Shown here one piece after another: positions 31,104 to 40,609 of a stretch of DNA of 64,000 bases. The notes beneath the pieces were generated by a model. That model ran no database searches. It was not told the origin of the DNA and worked only from the letters and a program-made list of their open reading frames with translations. Origin of the DNA: Paracraurococcus lichenis (lineage in GTDB: Bacteria > Pseudomonadota > Alphaproteobacteria > Acetobacterales > Acetobacteraceae); the NCBI RefSeq assembly GCF_030657435.1, contig NZ_JAUTWS010000017.1, positions 62,001 through 126,000 of the forward strand, written 5' to 3'. The position numbers and the translations under genes are program-made. Numbering within the stretch: position 1 is the stretch's first letter; every line of letters starts with the position of its first letter.

Positions 31104-31904
31104 ATGGACCGGAACGCGGCGCAGAAGGCCTCCCCCAGCTACCGGCTGGCGGTGGAGGATCCCGATTTCCTCATGCACGACGAGATGCGCGCACTGCGCT
31201 TCGCCATGGAATACGAGAAGGCCGAGCTGGTGCTGCGCAACTGGGGCGTGCGCAGCACCGTCGTCGTCTTCGGCAGCGCCCGCATCCCCTCGCCCGAGGC
31301 CGCGGTGCCCGGCACGCCGCGCGCCCATCTCGCGCCCTGGTACGCGAAGGCGCGGGAGTTCGCCCGCATCGTCTCGCTGCGCGGCGGCGCGCTGGCGACC
31401 GAGGGCCGGCTGCGGGACAACGTCGTCGCCACCGGCGGCGGCCCTGGCATCATGGAGGCCGCCAACCGCGGCGCCGCCGATGTCGGCGCGCCCAGCATCG
31501 GCTTCAACATCTCCCTGCCGCACGAGCAGGAGCCGAACGCCTACAGCACGCCGGCGCTGACCTTCCGCTTCCACTACTTCGCCATGCGCAAGATGCACCT
31601 GGCGATGCGGGCCAATGCGCTGGCGGTCTTCCCCGGCGGCTTCGGCACCTTCGACGAGATGTTCGAGATCCTGACCCTGCTGCAGACGCGCAAGGCGCCG
31701 CCGGTCGGGGTGGTGCTGTTCGGCCGCGACTACTGGGAGGAGGTGGTGAATTTCGAGGCGCTGGCCCGCCACGGGCTGGTCGACTCGCACGACCTCTCGC
31801 TCTTCGGACTGGTGGACGAGCCGGAGGAGGGCTGGCGGTGGCTGCTCGCGCATGGGCTCGAGGCGCATACGCCGGCGGCCGAGGCGGCCTCCGAGGAGGG
31901 TTGA
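31104..31904 (+). CDS. LOG-family protein (TIGR00730, nucleotide 5'-monophosphate phosphoribohydrolase type)
   Basis: This 266-residue Rossmann-like protein has TGGGPGIMEAANRGA and FPGGFGTFDEMFE, the latter matching the PGGxGTxxE motif of cytokinin-activating LOG enzymes. Bacterial homologs hydrolyse nucleoside monophosphates (AMP or cytokinin ribotides). The start ATG 31104 was chosen because family similarity begins shortly after it. The long N-terminal region is typical of the larger LOG subgroup. Confidence 0.92.
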   Translation: MDRNAAQKASPSYRLAVEDPDFLMHDEMRALRFAMEYEKAELVLRNWGVRSTVVVFGSARIPSPEAAVPGTPRAHLAPWYAKAREFARIVSLRGGALATEGRLRDNVVATGGGPGIMEAANRGAADVGAPSIGFNISLPHEQEPNAYSTPALTFRFHYFAMRKMHLAMRANALAVFPGGFGTFDEMFEILTLLQTRKAPPVGVVLFGRDYWEEVVNFEALARHGLVDSHDLSLFGLVDEPEEGWRWLLAHGLEAHTPAAEAASEEG

Positions 31905-31919
31905 GGAGGCCGGGCGCCA

Positions 31920-32696
31920 TCAACCCGGCGGCGGCAGGCAGGCCGCGGCAAGCTGCGCGAAGGCCCGGGCGCGGTGGCTGATGCGGTGCTTCAGCGCGGG
32001 GTCCATCTCGCCGAAGGTCTCGGCATGGCCGTCCGGGATGAACATCGGGTCGTAGCCGAAGCCGCGCCCGCCGCGCGGCGGGTGGACCCAGCTGCCCTGG
32101 ACCTTGCCCTCAAAGCCCTCGGTATGGCCGTCCGGCCAGGCGAGGAGGAGGGCGCAGGTGAACCAGGCGCAGCGGTCCGCATGCGGCGCCGCCAGCGCCG
32201 CGACCTTCGCCATCGCCATGGCATAGTCGCGGCCGCCGCCCGGCATCTCGGCCCAGTCGGCGGTGCGCACGCCAGGATCGCCGCCGAGCGAGGCGACCGA
32301 GAAGCCGCTGTCATCGGCCAGCGCCGGCAGCCCGGCGGCGCGCGCCGCGGCCAGCGCCTTGATGGCGGCATTGCCGAGGAAGCTGTCCTCGGTCTCGGCC
32401 GGCTCGGGCAGGCCGAGCTCCTTCACCGAGACCACCTGCAGGCCGTGCGGGGCGAGCAGCGCCGCGACCTCCCGCAGCTTGCCGGCATTGTGGCTGGCCA
32501 GCACCAGCCGGCCCGGTTCGAGCCGTCGAGGGGGCGCGGCCCGCGCCGGCCGATCCGGACCCTCGCGGCCTTCTCCGGGATCCCCGCGAAGCGGCGCTTC
32601 GCGGGGTGGGGCGCCGCTCCGGTCATCGGGCGGCATGGCTGGGGCCGGCCGATTCAGACCTCCGCGGCCTGCGCCGCTCCGGTCATCGGACGGCAT
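31920..32696 (-). CDS. rdgB: XTP/dITP pyrophosphatase (HAM1/RdgB) with a repeat-built N-terminal extension
   Basis: RdgB removes non-canonical purine triphosphates. The core begins at [15 protein letters not shown] (around residue 63) and has [10 protein letters not shown] and [12 protein letters not shown]. From ATG 32696, which overlaps the rph stop (ATGA), the frame adds about 62 residues, far more than usual. They contain the near-duplicate MPSDDRSGA and MPPDDRSGA and a Pro/Arg-rich stretch encoded by DNA repeats. ATG 32636 is an alternative start. The enzyme core looks intact. Confidence 0.92.
   Translation of the reverse strand: MPSDDRSGAGRGGLNRPAPAMPPDDRSGAPPREAPLRGDPGEGREGPDRPARAAPPRRLEPGRLVLASHNAGKLREVAALLAPHGLQVVSVKELGLPEPAETEDSFLGNAAIKALAAARAAGLPALADDSGFSVASLGGDPGVRTADWAEMPGGGRDYAMAMAKVAALAAPHADRCAWFTCALLLAWPDGHTEGFEGKVQGSWVHPPRGGRGFGYDPMFIPDGHAETFGEMDPALKHRISHRARAFAQLAAACLPPPG
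32542..32696. repeat. Direct-repeat and hairpin cluster inside the 5' end of rdgB
   Basis: A 26-base unit (GCGCCGCTCCGGTCATCGG, one variable base, then CGGCAT) occurs at 32611-32636 and 32671-32696, exactly 60 bp apart. A related GCCGGCCGAT segment occurs at about 32546 and 32645. Between them is a perfect 11-bp hairpin (32582-32592 and 32596-32606, loop GGC). The cluster stays in frame with rdgB, which suggests a palindromic repeat inserted at the rph-rdgB junction and then partly duplicated. Confidence 0.8.
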
Positions 32697-33421
32697 CAGC
32701 CGATGCCCACGGCGGCGCGCTGGTGGCGGAAGAGCTGCCCGGTGCCGTGGCGGGCGAGCCCGAGCAGGGAGAGGAGCTGCGCCTCGGAGAAGGGCTCGCC
32801 CTCCGCCGTGCCCTGCACCTCCACCAGGCCACCCTTGCCGGTGAGGACGAAATTGGCATCCGCCTGCGCCTTGCTGTCCTCGTCATAGTCGAGGTCGAGC
32901 ACCGCCTCCCCCTGCCACAGCCCGCAGGAGACGGCGGCTACCTGGTCCTTCAGCGGCATGGTGGCGATGACGTTCTTCGAGAGGCAGTGGCGGAAGGCCA
33001 AGTGCAGCGCCACCCAGGCGCCGGTGATGCTGGCGCAGCGGGTGCCGCCATCCGCGGTCAGCACGTCGCAGTCGAGGGTGATGGACATCTCGCCCATCGC
33101 CTTCAGGTCGGTCACGGCGCGGAGCGAGCGGCCGATCAGCCGCTGGATCTCCTGCGTGCGGCCGGACTGTTTTCCGCGGGCCGCTTCGCGATCCCCGCGC
33201 GTGTGGGTGGCGCGGGGGAGCATGCCGTATTCGGCGGTAACCCAGCCCTGGCCGCTGCCGCGCAGGAAGGGCGGCACGCGGGCCTCGACCGAGGCGGTGC
33301 AGAGCACCTCCGTGTTGCCCATGCGGATGCGGCAGGAGCCCTCGGCATGCCGGGCGACATGGGGCTCAAGGACGACGTGGCGCAGGGCGTCGGAGGTGCG
33401 GCCGGAAGGACGGGTGGTCAT
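32696..33421 (-). CDS. rph: Ribonuclease PH
   Basis: RNase PH trims tRNA 3' ends by phosphorolysis (EC 2.7.7.56). The 241 residues begin [19 protein letters not shown] and contain [21 protein letters not shown] and [11 protein letters not shown], all diagnostic. It is the first gene of the rph-rdgB pair, coupled by ATGA. Confidence 0.98.
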   Translation of the reverse strand: MTTRPSGRTSDALRHVVLEPHVARHAEGSCRIRMGNTEVLCTASVEARVPPFLRGSGQGWVTAEYGMLPRATHTRGDREAARGKQSGRTQEIQRLIGRSLRAVTDLKAMGEMSITLDCDVLTADGGTRCASITGAWVALHLAFRHCLSKNVIATMPLKDQVAAVSCGLWQGEAVLDLDYDEDSKAQADANFVLTGKGGLVEVQGTAEGEPFSEAQLLSLLGLARHGTGQLFRHQRAAVGIG

Positions 33422-33754
33422 GGCGGCGGGGTATCACCGCGGCGCCGGGCGGGGAAGGGCACAGATTCCGGGCGGCCCGGGTCGGCGAAGGCGTCGGAAC
33501 GCTGTCGGGGGACTATCCGGAATTTCGCGTGGGACCGCGATGATCAGGCGGTGGTGAAGCGGTCCTCGAAGAGGTTGGCGAACTGCACCTTGGCGGCGGT
33601 CCATTCCTCAAGGGGATCGTCCACTCCTTCATGGTCCGGTTCAAGAGTATCCCTATGGCCAAGGCCGCGGACGCCGAGGTCAGGGGCGGGCGGCGTTCGC
33701 CGTCACGGGTCGGGGCTGAAGTCCTCGGCGGCGCCCATCCTGGACGTGCCGTGG
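33422..33754. other. Intergenic region upstream of rph, degenerate
   Basis: Short open stretches on either strand (for instance a minus-strand run ending VQFANLFEDRFTTA near 33550) look like decayed coding DNA, but none matches a family I can name. The region lies between rph and a mobile-element-associated gene and is probably scar sequence plus the rph promoter. Confidence 0.4.
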
Positions 33755-34351
33755 TCAGCCTGCTGGCTTGCGCCGGGTGGCTGGCTTGCGTGACCAGGCC
33801 TTGGCGAAATCTTCGACGGCTTTTGCGTGCTCATCGAAGTCGATGGCGGCGGGATCGAAGGGTGTGCCGACCCACTGGACCATCTCGGCATGGCTCTCGT
33901 GCTTCGGGTCGCCGATCGCCTCGAGGAACTCGGCATAGCCCGGGGGTCCGCCAACGTCCTCGGGCGGGCAGCGGCCTGTGGCGTCGATCAGGAACGGGTA
34001 GAGCAGGCCGGGGATGGCATCCGTGATGCGCTCGACCTTGACCGTGTGTTCCCAGCCATCGCCGAAGTCGTAGAGGTACTTCAGCGTCTTCGCGCCGGTG
34101 TCCTCGATGACGTCGAGGAGGCGCGTCTTGCGGGCATCGAGCGGGCCGTCTCCCCAGTCCGGGTCGGGCACGCCCCAGCCCACGCCGCGGGCGCGGATCT
34201 CGTAGAGATGGCTGTTGGTCCAGCCCATGGCGGCCTGGAGCACCAGGTGCAGGCGATCGAGCCGGATGGTCAGCGGCACCTCGACACGGCGCGCCACTGC
34301 GGGCTTGACGTCGTCGAGGGTGATCTTGAGCCGGGCGATGCTGCTGGTCAT
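33755..34351 (-). CDS. Plasmid pRiA4b ORF-3 family protein
   Basis: This 198-residue protein starts at ATG 34351. Family features are the N-terminal LKITLDDVKPAVARRVEVPLTIRLDRLHLVLQAAMGW and the later YLYDFGDGWEHTVKVE and CPPEDVGGPPGYAEFLEA. The family often rides with IS66 elements, and here it directly overlaps the end of an IS66 transposase remnant. Function unknown. Confidence 0.9.
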   Translation of the reverse strand: MTSSIARLKITLDDVKPAVARRVEVPLTIRLDRLHLVLQAAMGWTNSHLYEIRARGVGWGVPDPDWGDGPLDARKTRLLDVIEDTGAKTLKYLYDFGDGWEHTVKVERITDAIPGLLYPFLIDATGRCPPEDVGGPPGYAEFLEAIGDPKHESHAEMVQWVGTPFDPAAIDFDEHAKAVEDFAKAWSRKPATRRKPAG

Positions 34352-34789
34352 GCCGCCGCCTTTCCCTCCCTCGCCCGGGCCCAGTTCCAGGGCAGCAACT
34401 CGTGCAGGCGCGAGGCGGGGTGGTCGGCGATGCGGGCCAGGACATCGGCCAGCCAGGCGCGCGGATCGACGTCGTTCAGCTTGGCGGTGTAAATCAGCGA
34501 GACCATGGCCGCGGCGCGGCCGCCGCCGCGATCGCTGCCGGCGAACAGCCATGACGTCCTGCCGAGGGCGATACCGCGCAGCGCCCGTTCGGCAGCATTG
34601 TTCGTGCGGCAGATGCGGCCATCGGCGAGGGTTGGAAGCACTGCTTCCAACGGCGAAGGCTTCCCAGCGCACCAGCATGTAGTCCATAGCCTCGGCGACC
34701 GGCGCATGCCGGGACAGCTTGCCCAGGATCCGCAGCTTCTCCTCATCCCGCCAGCGGCGTCGCCGCTCAGCCCCGGTGATGACCTCCAT
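34348..34789 (-). pseudogene. IS66-family element remnant: TnpA start fused to TnpC tail, with a frameshift
   Basis: The first 23 codons from ATG 34789 (MEVITGAERRRRWRDEEKLR) are the start of IS66 TnpA. They run straight into KLSRHAPVAEAMDYMLVRWEAF, which belongs near the end of TnpC, so tnpB and most of tnpC are deleted. After WEAF the frame shifts, and the rest of TnpC (RTNNAAERALRGIALGR, LHELLPWNW) is in another frame. A 21-base near-palindrome (34631-34651) marks the shift point. Confidence 0.82.
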
Positions 34790-35065
34790 CCCGCATCCTG
34801 CCCTCCGTCCTTACCGGCGCTCGAAAGAACGCCGGTAAAATCGGAAGACAGATCCAGCGCAGGTCTGGCAGGCGGCCTCCACCGGATGGGTGCGCCGCGA
34901 TCGCCGGGACAGACTTCCCCTATTGCGCACCGATGTTCTGCCATGCGTGCTGCCATCTATGCCCCGGTGAGACCGTCGGAGGCGTTTCTCGCTCGTCCGA
35001 AGGCGGCGACCTTCCCATTCCACTGGTGGGTCGGCGCTCCCAGCCAGGAAACCCCCTTGACGCAG

Positions 35066-36256
35066 TTACTTCGCGTCGGCCCCTTGATGTCGCTCGGTGG
35101 CCGCCTTGCGCAGCACATCCCAGGTCGACCCGCCGTCGTTGTGGATGTCGAATTGGTCGTGTTCGTCCTTGGGATATCCCCCGTGGTCCTGGCGCGACAC
35201 CAGGCGCCATATCAGCCAACCGGCGCAGCCAGGGGTGTCGCGGATCGTGCGCAGCCAGTTCGCGTATACCTGCGCCTGGTCGGGATGGCTGCGGGCATAG
35301 CCGAACTCCTCCAGCAGCACTGGCTTGTTTTGCTGCTGGCCGAGCGCGCAGAAATCCCGAATGCGGTCGTCAAACTGCGCAGGCGTGAGCCGGTAATAGA
35401 GTGGGTAGCCGTGCCACACGGCAAAGTCGAGATGCGGGTCGGCGACATCTGAAAGCCGGTTCACAACATTCGCTTGGCCGGATGTTATAAGTTGATTCGG
35501 GGCAATCGAACGCACATAGGCCGCCATGTCGGAGATCCAGCTCTCCTGCAGCCGCTCGGGTTTCGCCTCCGGCTCGTTCATCAGGTTCCAGGCCATGATC
35601 GTCGGCTCATCCCGGTATGCAAGGCCGGTGTGAGGGTTGACATGCTCCACGATTTCCCTGACCCAGCGGCGGTAATCCGCCCGGGTTCGCGGATCCTCGA
35701 AGAAGAAACGATGCTTGTCGTCGCTGCCGTACCAAGCCCGCATCTGCTGCGCGCCGCCGGTAAAGGCCCAGAAGTCCAGGAAGGCGACGATCAAGCGAAG
35801 ATTCCGCTTCTTCGCCTCGGCAACGAGCATATCGAATCTGCCGATCCCGTTCTCCCCCCAATTGATGGCCATACCGCCGCGCGTCGGGTCCCAATAGAGC
35901 ATATAGCGCCCGTTCACCCCGAGATTGCTTGTCTCGCTCTTGCTCTGGAAATCCCAGATCGTCGGCACCGTCCCATCGATGGAGCCAATCACCGGCTGCA
36001 GGAAGGTTCGCACCGTGTTTGCGCCGAGCGCGACCGCATCGTCGAGCATGCGGAGCACCTCCTGGTCAGAGCCGTAGGTCAGATAATGATTGTTCACGCC
36101 GGCGACCCGGAACGGCTTGCCGTCGAGCACGAATTGCGTGCCGTCCACCCCGACGAATCCCGCCCTCGGCGACCGCGGCACGACGTCCGGCGCCGCTGCT
36201 CTGCCTGGCAGGAGCGCCAGGCAGAGCAGCAGGATCGAGGCGAGGATCGACCGCAT
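35066..36256 (-). CDS. Secreted glycoside hydrolase family 5-like (endo-mannanase/glucanase type)
   Basis: ATG 36256 gives a Sec signal (MRSILASILLLCLALLPGRAAA) and 396 residues; a GTG at 36304 overlapping the flippase stop is the alternative. The TIM-barrel marks are PFRVAGVNNHYL, the acid/base Glu in AWNLMNEPE and the nucleophile Glu in KPVLLEEFG. It would cleave a beta-linked polysaccharide in the periplasm or outside. As the last gene of the exopolysaccharide operon it probably trims or releases the polymer made here. Confidence 0.85.
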   Translation of the reverse strand: MRSILASILLLCLALLPGRAAAPDVVPRSPRAGFVGVDGTQFVLDGKPFRVAGVNNHYLTYGSDQEVLRMLDDAVALGANTVRTFLQPVIGSIDGTVPTIWDFQSKSETSNLGVNGRYMLYWDPTRGGMAINWGENGIGRFDMLVAEAKKRNLRLIVAFLDFWAFTGGAQQMRAWYGSDDKHRFFFEDPRTRADYRRWVREIVEHVNPHTGLAYRDEPTIMAWNLMNEPEAKPERLQESWISDMAAYVRSIAPNQLITSGQANVVNRLSDVADPHLDFAVWHGYPLYYRLTPAQFDDRIRDFCALGQQQNKPVLLEEFGYARSHPDQAQVYANWLRTIRDTPGCAGWLIWRLVSRQDHGGYPKDEHDQFDIHNDGGSTWDVLRKAATERHQGADAK

Positions 36257-36300
36257 TCCAACAATCTCCTGGCGCCGGGCCGTGGACTCTGCGGCCACGG

Positions 36301-37662
36301 TCACGGCCGAGCCTCCTTTGCCGCGCCAGGCCGGTTGCTGACCTCGGGGGCCGCACGCAGCCCAGCCGTGTAACCCATCGCCGCCCCCTTCATCCCCAGC
36401 GGAAACCGCGCCGTTGCCAGTAGCGGCGGCAGCATGGCCAGCGCCTGCGCCGAGATCGACAGCAGCCAGCCCAGGGTGAATCCCTCCAGCCCCGCCAAGG
36501 ATCCACCAAGGCAGGCGGCCGCGATCTCGAAGCTGCTCCAGGCGGCGTAGCGGACCGATGCGCGACGCATCGTTCCCCGCAGCCGCATCAGCGCCAGGTA
36601 GTGCGCCCGCACGGACAGGCTGACGATCCCGAAGCCCAGAAGTCGCAGGCTGGCGCCGGCGATGTCCGGGTAGGCTGGGTTGAAGAAGGCCAGGATGTCG
36701 CGCGAGGCCAGGAACAACACCAGGCCGGCGAGAAGGGAAAATCCCGTTGCCAGGATAAGCGAAAATCCGAGCCGCCCGGCGCCGCCATCCGCGTCCTGGT
36801 TACCGATACGGTAGAGCACCACGGTGAGCGCCGCCGGAAACATCGAGGCGGCGTGAACCACGGCCCAGGCCGGAAAGAAGGCAGCGTTGACGGTCGGGGA
36901 AAAGAGCACCGCCACCAGAAAAGGGAAGAGGATAGCTGGTGCCTGCGCCGCAAGATTGAGCGCATGGTGGTCCGCCACTCGAGCGATTCGCGGCGGCAAT
37001 AGCAGCATGTCGGGAGGCCCGGGAACGAAGACGCCGCGGCGGACCGCAATGCTGCCGGCCAGCAGCAGCGAAAGGGCCGCCCCCAGCGTCCAGACGAGCA
37101 GGATGGCCATGCCGCCCTGCCCGGGCCAAAGCAGCGCCATGCCGGCGAGAAGCAGCAGTTTGACGAGGGAGAAGCTGACATTCCGGAGGAGTTGGATGTC
37201 GCTTCGCAGCAGCCCGATCAATGCGTGATCGCCGACCAGCGCAACGCCGGTGAGAGCGCAACCCACCGCGAAGAGCGGGATCTGCATGCTCCCGCCGTCG
37301 CCGGCGCGGCCGAGAACGGGCCAGGCCGCAGTGAGGAGAGCATAGGCGAGACCGAGCGCGCCGGAGACCACGAGCGATGTCAGCAGCGCCGCCGGGATCA
37401 GGCCCCGATCGGCCCGGTCCTGGCGCGGGGGCTCACCGATCAGCAGCGTGCCCAGCCCGACCTCACCGAGCAGACCGATCAAACCCATCATCGAGATCAG
37501 GGCGGACGCAATGCCCACCGTCTCCGGCGGGAAGGACCGCGCTGCAACCCACCAGAAGGCGAAGCCCAGCACCGCGGTGCAGACATTCCCGATGGTCACT
37601 GCACCGGAGTTGAGCAGCAGGGGTAGGTTCACCCGCAGGGCCCTTCGCGCCGCCGGCAGCAT
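36301..37662 (-). CDS. Polysaccharide flippase-like membrane protein (Wzx/MOP superfamily)
   Basis: This 453-residue protein has 12-14 hydrophobic helices and begins LPAARRALRVNLPLLLNSGAVTIGN, the start pattern of lipopolysaccharide/EPS flippases. It should move the undecaprenyl-linked repeat unit across the inner membrane. ATG 37662 lies one base beyond the stop of the glycosyltransferase gene; the longer frame to 37743 lies inside that gene. Confidence 0.85.
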   Translation of the reverse strand: MLPAARRALRVNLPLLLNSGAVTIGNVCTAVLGFAFWWVAARSFPPETVGIASALISMMGLIGLLGEVGLGTLLIGEPPRQDRADRGLIPAALLTSLVVSGALGLAYALLTAAWPVLGRAGDGGSMQIPLFAVGCALTGVALVGDHALIGLLRSDIQLLRNVSFSLVKLLLLAGMALLWPGQGGMAILLVWTLGAALSLLLAGSIAVRRGVFVPGPPDMLLLPPRIARVADHHALNLAAQAPAILFPFLVAVLFSPTVNAAFFPAWAVVHAASMFPAALTVVLYRIGNQDADGGAGRLGFSLILATGFSLLAGLVLFLASRDILAFFNPAYPDIAGASLRLLGFGIVSLSVRAHYLALMRLRGTMRRASVRYAAWSSFEIAAACLGGSLAGLEGFTLGWLLSISAQALAMLPPLLATARFPLGMKGAAMGYTAGLRAAPEVSNRPGAAKEARP

Positions 37663-37663
37663 A

Positions 37664-38662
37664 TCAGCCCTCCGCCGTGCGTGTCGCAGCGGCTCCTGCC
37701 GCCTCGGCCGGCCGCTCCGACCTGCTCCACAGGTGTCGGCCACGGATGAATCCCGCGCCGGCGCAGGCGAGACCGAGGATGATCATGCCGGCGCGCGCCG
37801 CCGCGTTCCGGTCCAGCCGCGTGAGCGCGCGGACGAGATCGCGGCCCACCGCGCGGCTGAGCACGCCGAGCACGTAGCCGCGCTCCGTCGCCAGATTGCC
37901 GTGACGCGCCGAGAGCGCCGCCACGCGCGCCTTGGACAGGCCCTCGGCGTGAGTCCGGCGGCAGAAATAGCGCACCGTCATCCGCTCGGCGCTCACCTTG
38001 TGCCAGATCCGCGTGGAAGCGTCGCTCATGAACCGCCCATCCGGAAAGGCCGCCCGGGCGCGGATGCAAAGTTCCGTTTCCTCGCAACTCAACAAAACCG
38101 TATTCGCCCCGGTGCGGCCCAATTGGTGGCTGAAGCCGCCAATGCGATCGAACACCTCGCGGTGGAACATCATGGCACCGCCCTGCAGATTACGAACCTC
38201 CCCGCCGCCGAGCGCCTCGGCGCCGGGAAAGCTGCAGCCGACCGTCCAGAGGAATTCGGGGGGGAACCAGGCCGGTGGCGTGCCCAGCCATTGCGGCGCC
38301 ACCGGGTTGGTGGCGCCAAGCACGCCCGGCTCGGCGCAGCGTCGTTCCAGGCGCTCAATCCAGTCCTCCGCCGCGACCGCATCGTCATCGAAGAAGACCA
38401 GGAGGTCGCCCCCTGCCAGCGCGATGCCGGTGTTCCGTCCGCCCGAGAGGCCGCGCTGCTGCTCGTTGGCGACGACCCTGAGATCCGGGAAAGCCTCGGC
38501 GGCCCTCGTCAGCAGTTCCGGGTTGTGGTCGACGACAAGGAGGATCTCCTCCGGCACCCGCGTCTGGCGTCGCAGGGAGGCGATCGCCTCGCCTATGGCA
38601 TCCCAGCGATCCAGTGTGTAGGCGCAGATGATGACGGAGATGCTACGCCGGCTCTCAGGCAT
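37664..38662 (-). CDS. Family 2 glycosyltransferase
   Basis: A GT-A fold enzyme of 332 residues: SVIICAYTLDRWDAIGEAIASL at the N-terminus, the metal-binding FFDDDAV near residue 95, and the catalytic-region SCEETELCIRARAAF. A hydrophobic C-terminal patch may attach it to the membrane. ATG 38662 overlaps the deacetylase gene by eight bases; an in-frame ATG at 38680 is also possible. Confidence 0.9.
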   Translation of the reverse strand: MPESRRSISVIICAYTLDRWDAIGEAIASLRRQTRVPEEILLVVDHNPELLTRAAEAFPDLRVVANEQQRGLSGGRNTGIALAGGDLLVFFDDDAVAAEDWIERLERRCAEPGVLGATNPVAPQWLGTPPAWFPPEFLWTVGCSFPGAEALGGGEVRNLQGGAMMFHREVFDRIGGFSHQLGRTGANTVLLSCEETELCIRARAAFPDGRFMSDASTRIWHKVSAERMTVRYFCRRTHAEGLSKARVAALSARHGNLATERGYVLGVLSRAVGRDLVRALTRLDRNAAARAGMIILGLACAGAGFIRGRHLWSRSERPAEAAGAAATRTAEG

Positions 38663-39461
38663 GGTTGTACCCCAGGACATGGTGACGCAGACGGGCCCAG
38701 GCGGCCGATCGGAGGCGATCGCGCAGGACGGCCATGGACGTCGGTCGCGTGCCGAGGAGTGCGTCCAGCGCTACCGTCTGCGTCTGCTCGCAGGCGATGT
38801 GACGCGACAGCGCGAAAGGATTCTCGTCCGGGCGGCTGGTGCGGTAGCCGACGGCGCAAGCCGAGCCGAAGCCGGCCTCTCGTACCGCGCGGCGGACGCC
38901 CGGAGAATGATAGCCGAAGGGATAGGCGAAGCTGTCCACGGCAATGCCCAGTTTGTCCTCCAGCGTGCGCTTCGAAACCACGATCTCGCGTGCGGCCTCG
39001 ATCCTTGGCAGCGCGTCGAGCGCGGGGTGGCTTGCCGTATGGGCGCCGATCTCGATGCCGTGCTGCGCCAGCTCGGCCAGTTGCCCCCAGTTGAGCATGG
39101 GCAGGTGCCCGGCGCCGATGCCCTGCAGCCAGGCGCTCGTCCGGCCGACATAGCCGGTCGTGACATAGAGCGTCGCACGCATGCCGTACCGGGCGAGCGC
39201 CGGCATCGCGTGCTCGTGGAAGTCGGCGAAGCCATCGTCAAATGTCAGGACGACCGGGCGCGCGGGCGGGTTCTCCAAACGCCCGGCACGGAGCCGCATC
39301 AGCTCGCCGATGGTGAGCGCGGTGCAGCCCCGCTCGCGCATATGCCGCAATTGCTGCTCGAAACCGCGCGGCGTCACGGAGAAGCGCCGGAACCGGCGCG
39401 GTGCCCGCTCCGAGACGCTGTGGTACATGAGGATGGGAGTGTCCGTGGTCATGCGGCGCAT
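38655..39461 (-). CDS. Polysaccharide deacetylase family protein (NodB domain)
   Basis: This 268-residue protein has NodB motif 1 LTFDDGFADF and motif 2 GAHTASHPAL, supplying the Asp and two His metal ligands, plus FAYPFGYHS for motif 3. No clear signal peptide is present. It probably removes acetyl groups from the polymer or a precursor, and an acetyltransferase gene is the next gene upstream. Start ATG 39461 or ATG 39452. Confidence 0.9.
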   Translation of the reverse strand: MRRMTTDTPILMYHSVSERAPRRFRRFSVTPRGFEQQLRHMRERGCTALTIGELMRLRAGRLENPPARPVVLTFDDGFADFHEHAMPALARYGMRATLYVTTGYVGRTSAWLQGIGAGHLPMLNWGQLAELAQHGIEIGAHTASHPALDALPRIEAAREIVVSKRTLEDKLGIAVDSFAYPFGYHSPGVRRAVREAGFGSACAVGYRTSRPDENPFALSRHIACEQTQTVALDALLGTRPTSMAVLRDRLRSAAWARLRHHVLGYNHA

Positions 39462-39784
39462 GCCTGGCCGCCCCGGCGCGGGGCCGCAAAAATGCCGCGG
39501 ACGCGCCGCAGCGGCGGCCGTCGCGGCGGATGCAGTGACTGCGTGGCGGGCCTGACGCTCAGTACGAGCGAGGCACGCGCGAGGGCCGGCTTCGACATCG
39601 GCCCGATCAGGTGGACGGTCCCGGGCCGCAGGAGCAAAAAGAAATCGCTCGTGGCAGCAATCCCATTCGAATTCAACCGAGTAATGTCCGCAGCGTCTTG
39701 GCTTGAGAGTGCCGCGGTTTTCATTGAGGCCGCTCTTCCGCAGGGGTTCCGGTCACCGGCATTCGGCTTCAACTTTCACGTCCT
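39462..39784. other. Intergenic spacer inside the EPS cluster
   Basis: A 107-codon minus-strand frame (39449-39772) exists here but has no domain or composition of a real protein. The stretch is lower in G+C than the flanks, like the adjacent acetyltransferase gene, and may hold an internal promoter. Confidence 0.4.
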
Positions 39785-40396
39785 CTACGCAGACAGATAA
39801 TCGGCCGATCCTTTATAGCTTACAATCTGTGCCGGATTGCCCACCATAACTGCCTTTTGAGGAACATCCCGTGTAATCAGGGAATTCGCCGCAATCACCG
39901 CGTCGTCTCCCACTTCCAGTTTACCGGCCAGTATGGCGTTCGCGCCCAAATAGACGCGGTCGCCCAGTACGGGGACGCCACGCCGCTCTCCACGCCCGGA
40001 AATTCCCAGAGTGACACCTTGGGAAATATTGCACATTTTCCCGATGATCACGTCTGGATGCAAAATTATATTGCCGAAGTGACCGATGTAGAAGCCGGGC
40101 CCTATGGTCGCACGGTAAGGTATTTCAATACCAGTACTTATTTCAACTACCTTCTGCCAAATCACACAAAGCACAAGCAAAGCCCCCTTTATGGTTGGCG
40201 GAAGTCGGCTGGCATAAAGAGAATGAGCGATCCTATATTGCAGCAGCGCCCATAAGCCTTGATTCAGGACGATCAATGCCAAGCGTGAAATGTTTGGACA
40301 GTAGCGACGATACCGATCAACATCCTCGAGGTATTCTCTCATCCAAACGCGCATTCGAAATTCCTCTGAGCCTCGAAGACTCCGAATGAGCCCCAC
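39785..40396 (-). CDS. Serine-acetyltransferase-like (left-handed beta-helix) acyltransferase
   Basis: The hexapeptide-repeat C-terminal half (IEIPYRATIGPGFYIGHFG, GKMCNISQGVTLG, GDRVYLGANAILAGKLEVGDDAVIAANSLI) is CysE/SerO-like, with the active-site His in GHFG. In EPS clusters such enzymes O-acetylate sugars. The start is GTG 40396 (203 residues) or ATG 40354. Its base composition is clearly richer in A+T than the neighbours, which suggests separate acquisition. Confidence 0.9.
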   Translation of the reverse strand: MGLIRSLRGSEEFRMRVWMREYLEDVDRYRRYCPNISRLALIVLNQGLWALLQYRIAHSLYASRLPPTIKGALLVLCVIWQKVVEISTGIEIPYRATIGPGFYIGHFGNIILHPDVIIGKMCNISQGVTLGISGRGERRGVPVLGDRVYLGANAILAGKLEVGDDAVIAANSLITRDVPQKAVMVGNPAQIVSYKGSADYLSA

Positions 40397-40609
40397 GGTT
40401 GATTGGAAGCTGCACTCGATGGTGGGCTTTTCAGTTCGCAGTCCGTCCCGCCTGATGGTTCTGGTCGATACCGAGGCGAGTGCGCATTGCGTTGCGCGAT
40501 CAGGACCGTCCCAATCGTGACGCCTCGTATCGAGTCGGGTGGCGGTCGGTAGGAGCCGACGCCACGCGCCGCGCCATCCGAATGCGGCATCGCCACCGCG
40601 GCGATGGCA

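Noticed and set aside
33600..33660. NRTMKEWT-like residues on the minus strand, resembling the IS3/IS481 integrase motif NRTIKEAT
   Set aside because: Only about seven residues match and nothing downstream agrees with an integrase, so chance is likely.
39449..39772. 107-codon minus-strand frame between the deacetylase and acetyltransferase genes
   Set aside because: No domain, no ribosome site, odd composition and overlap with the deacetylase start; treated as spacer.
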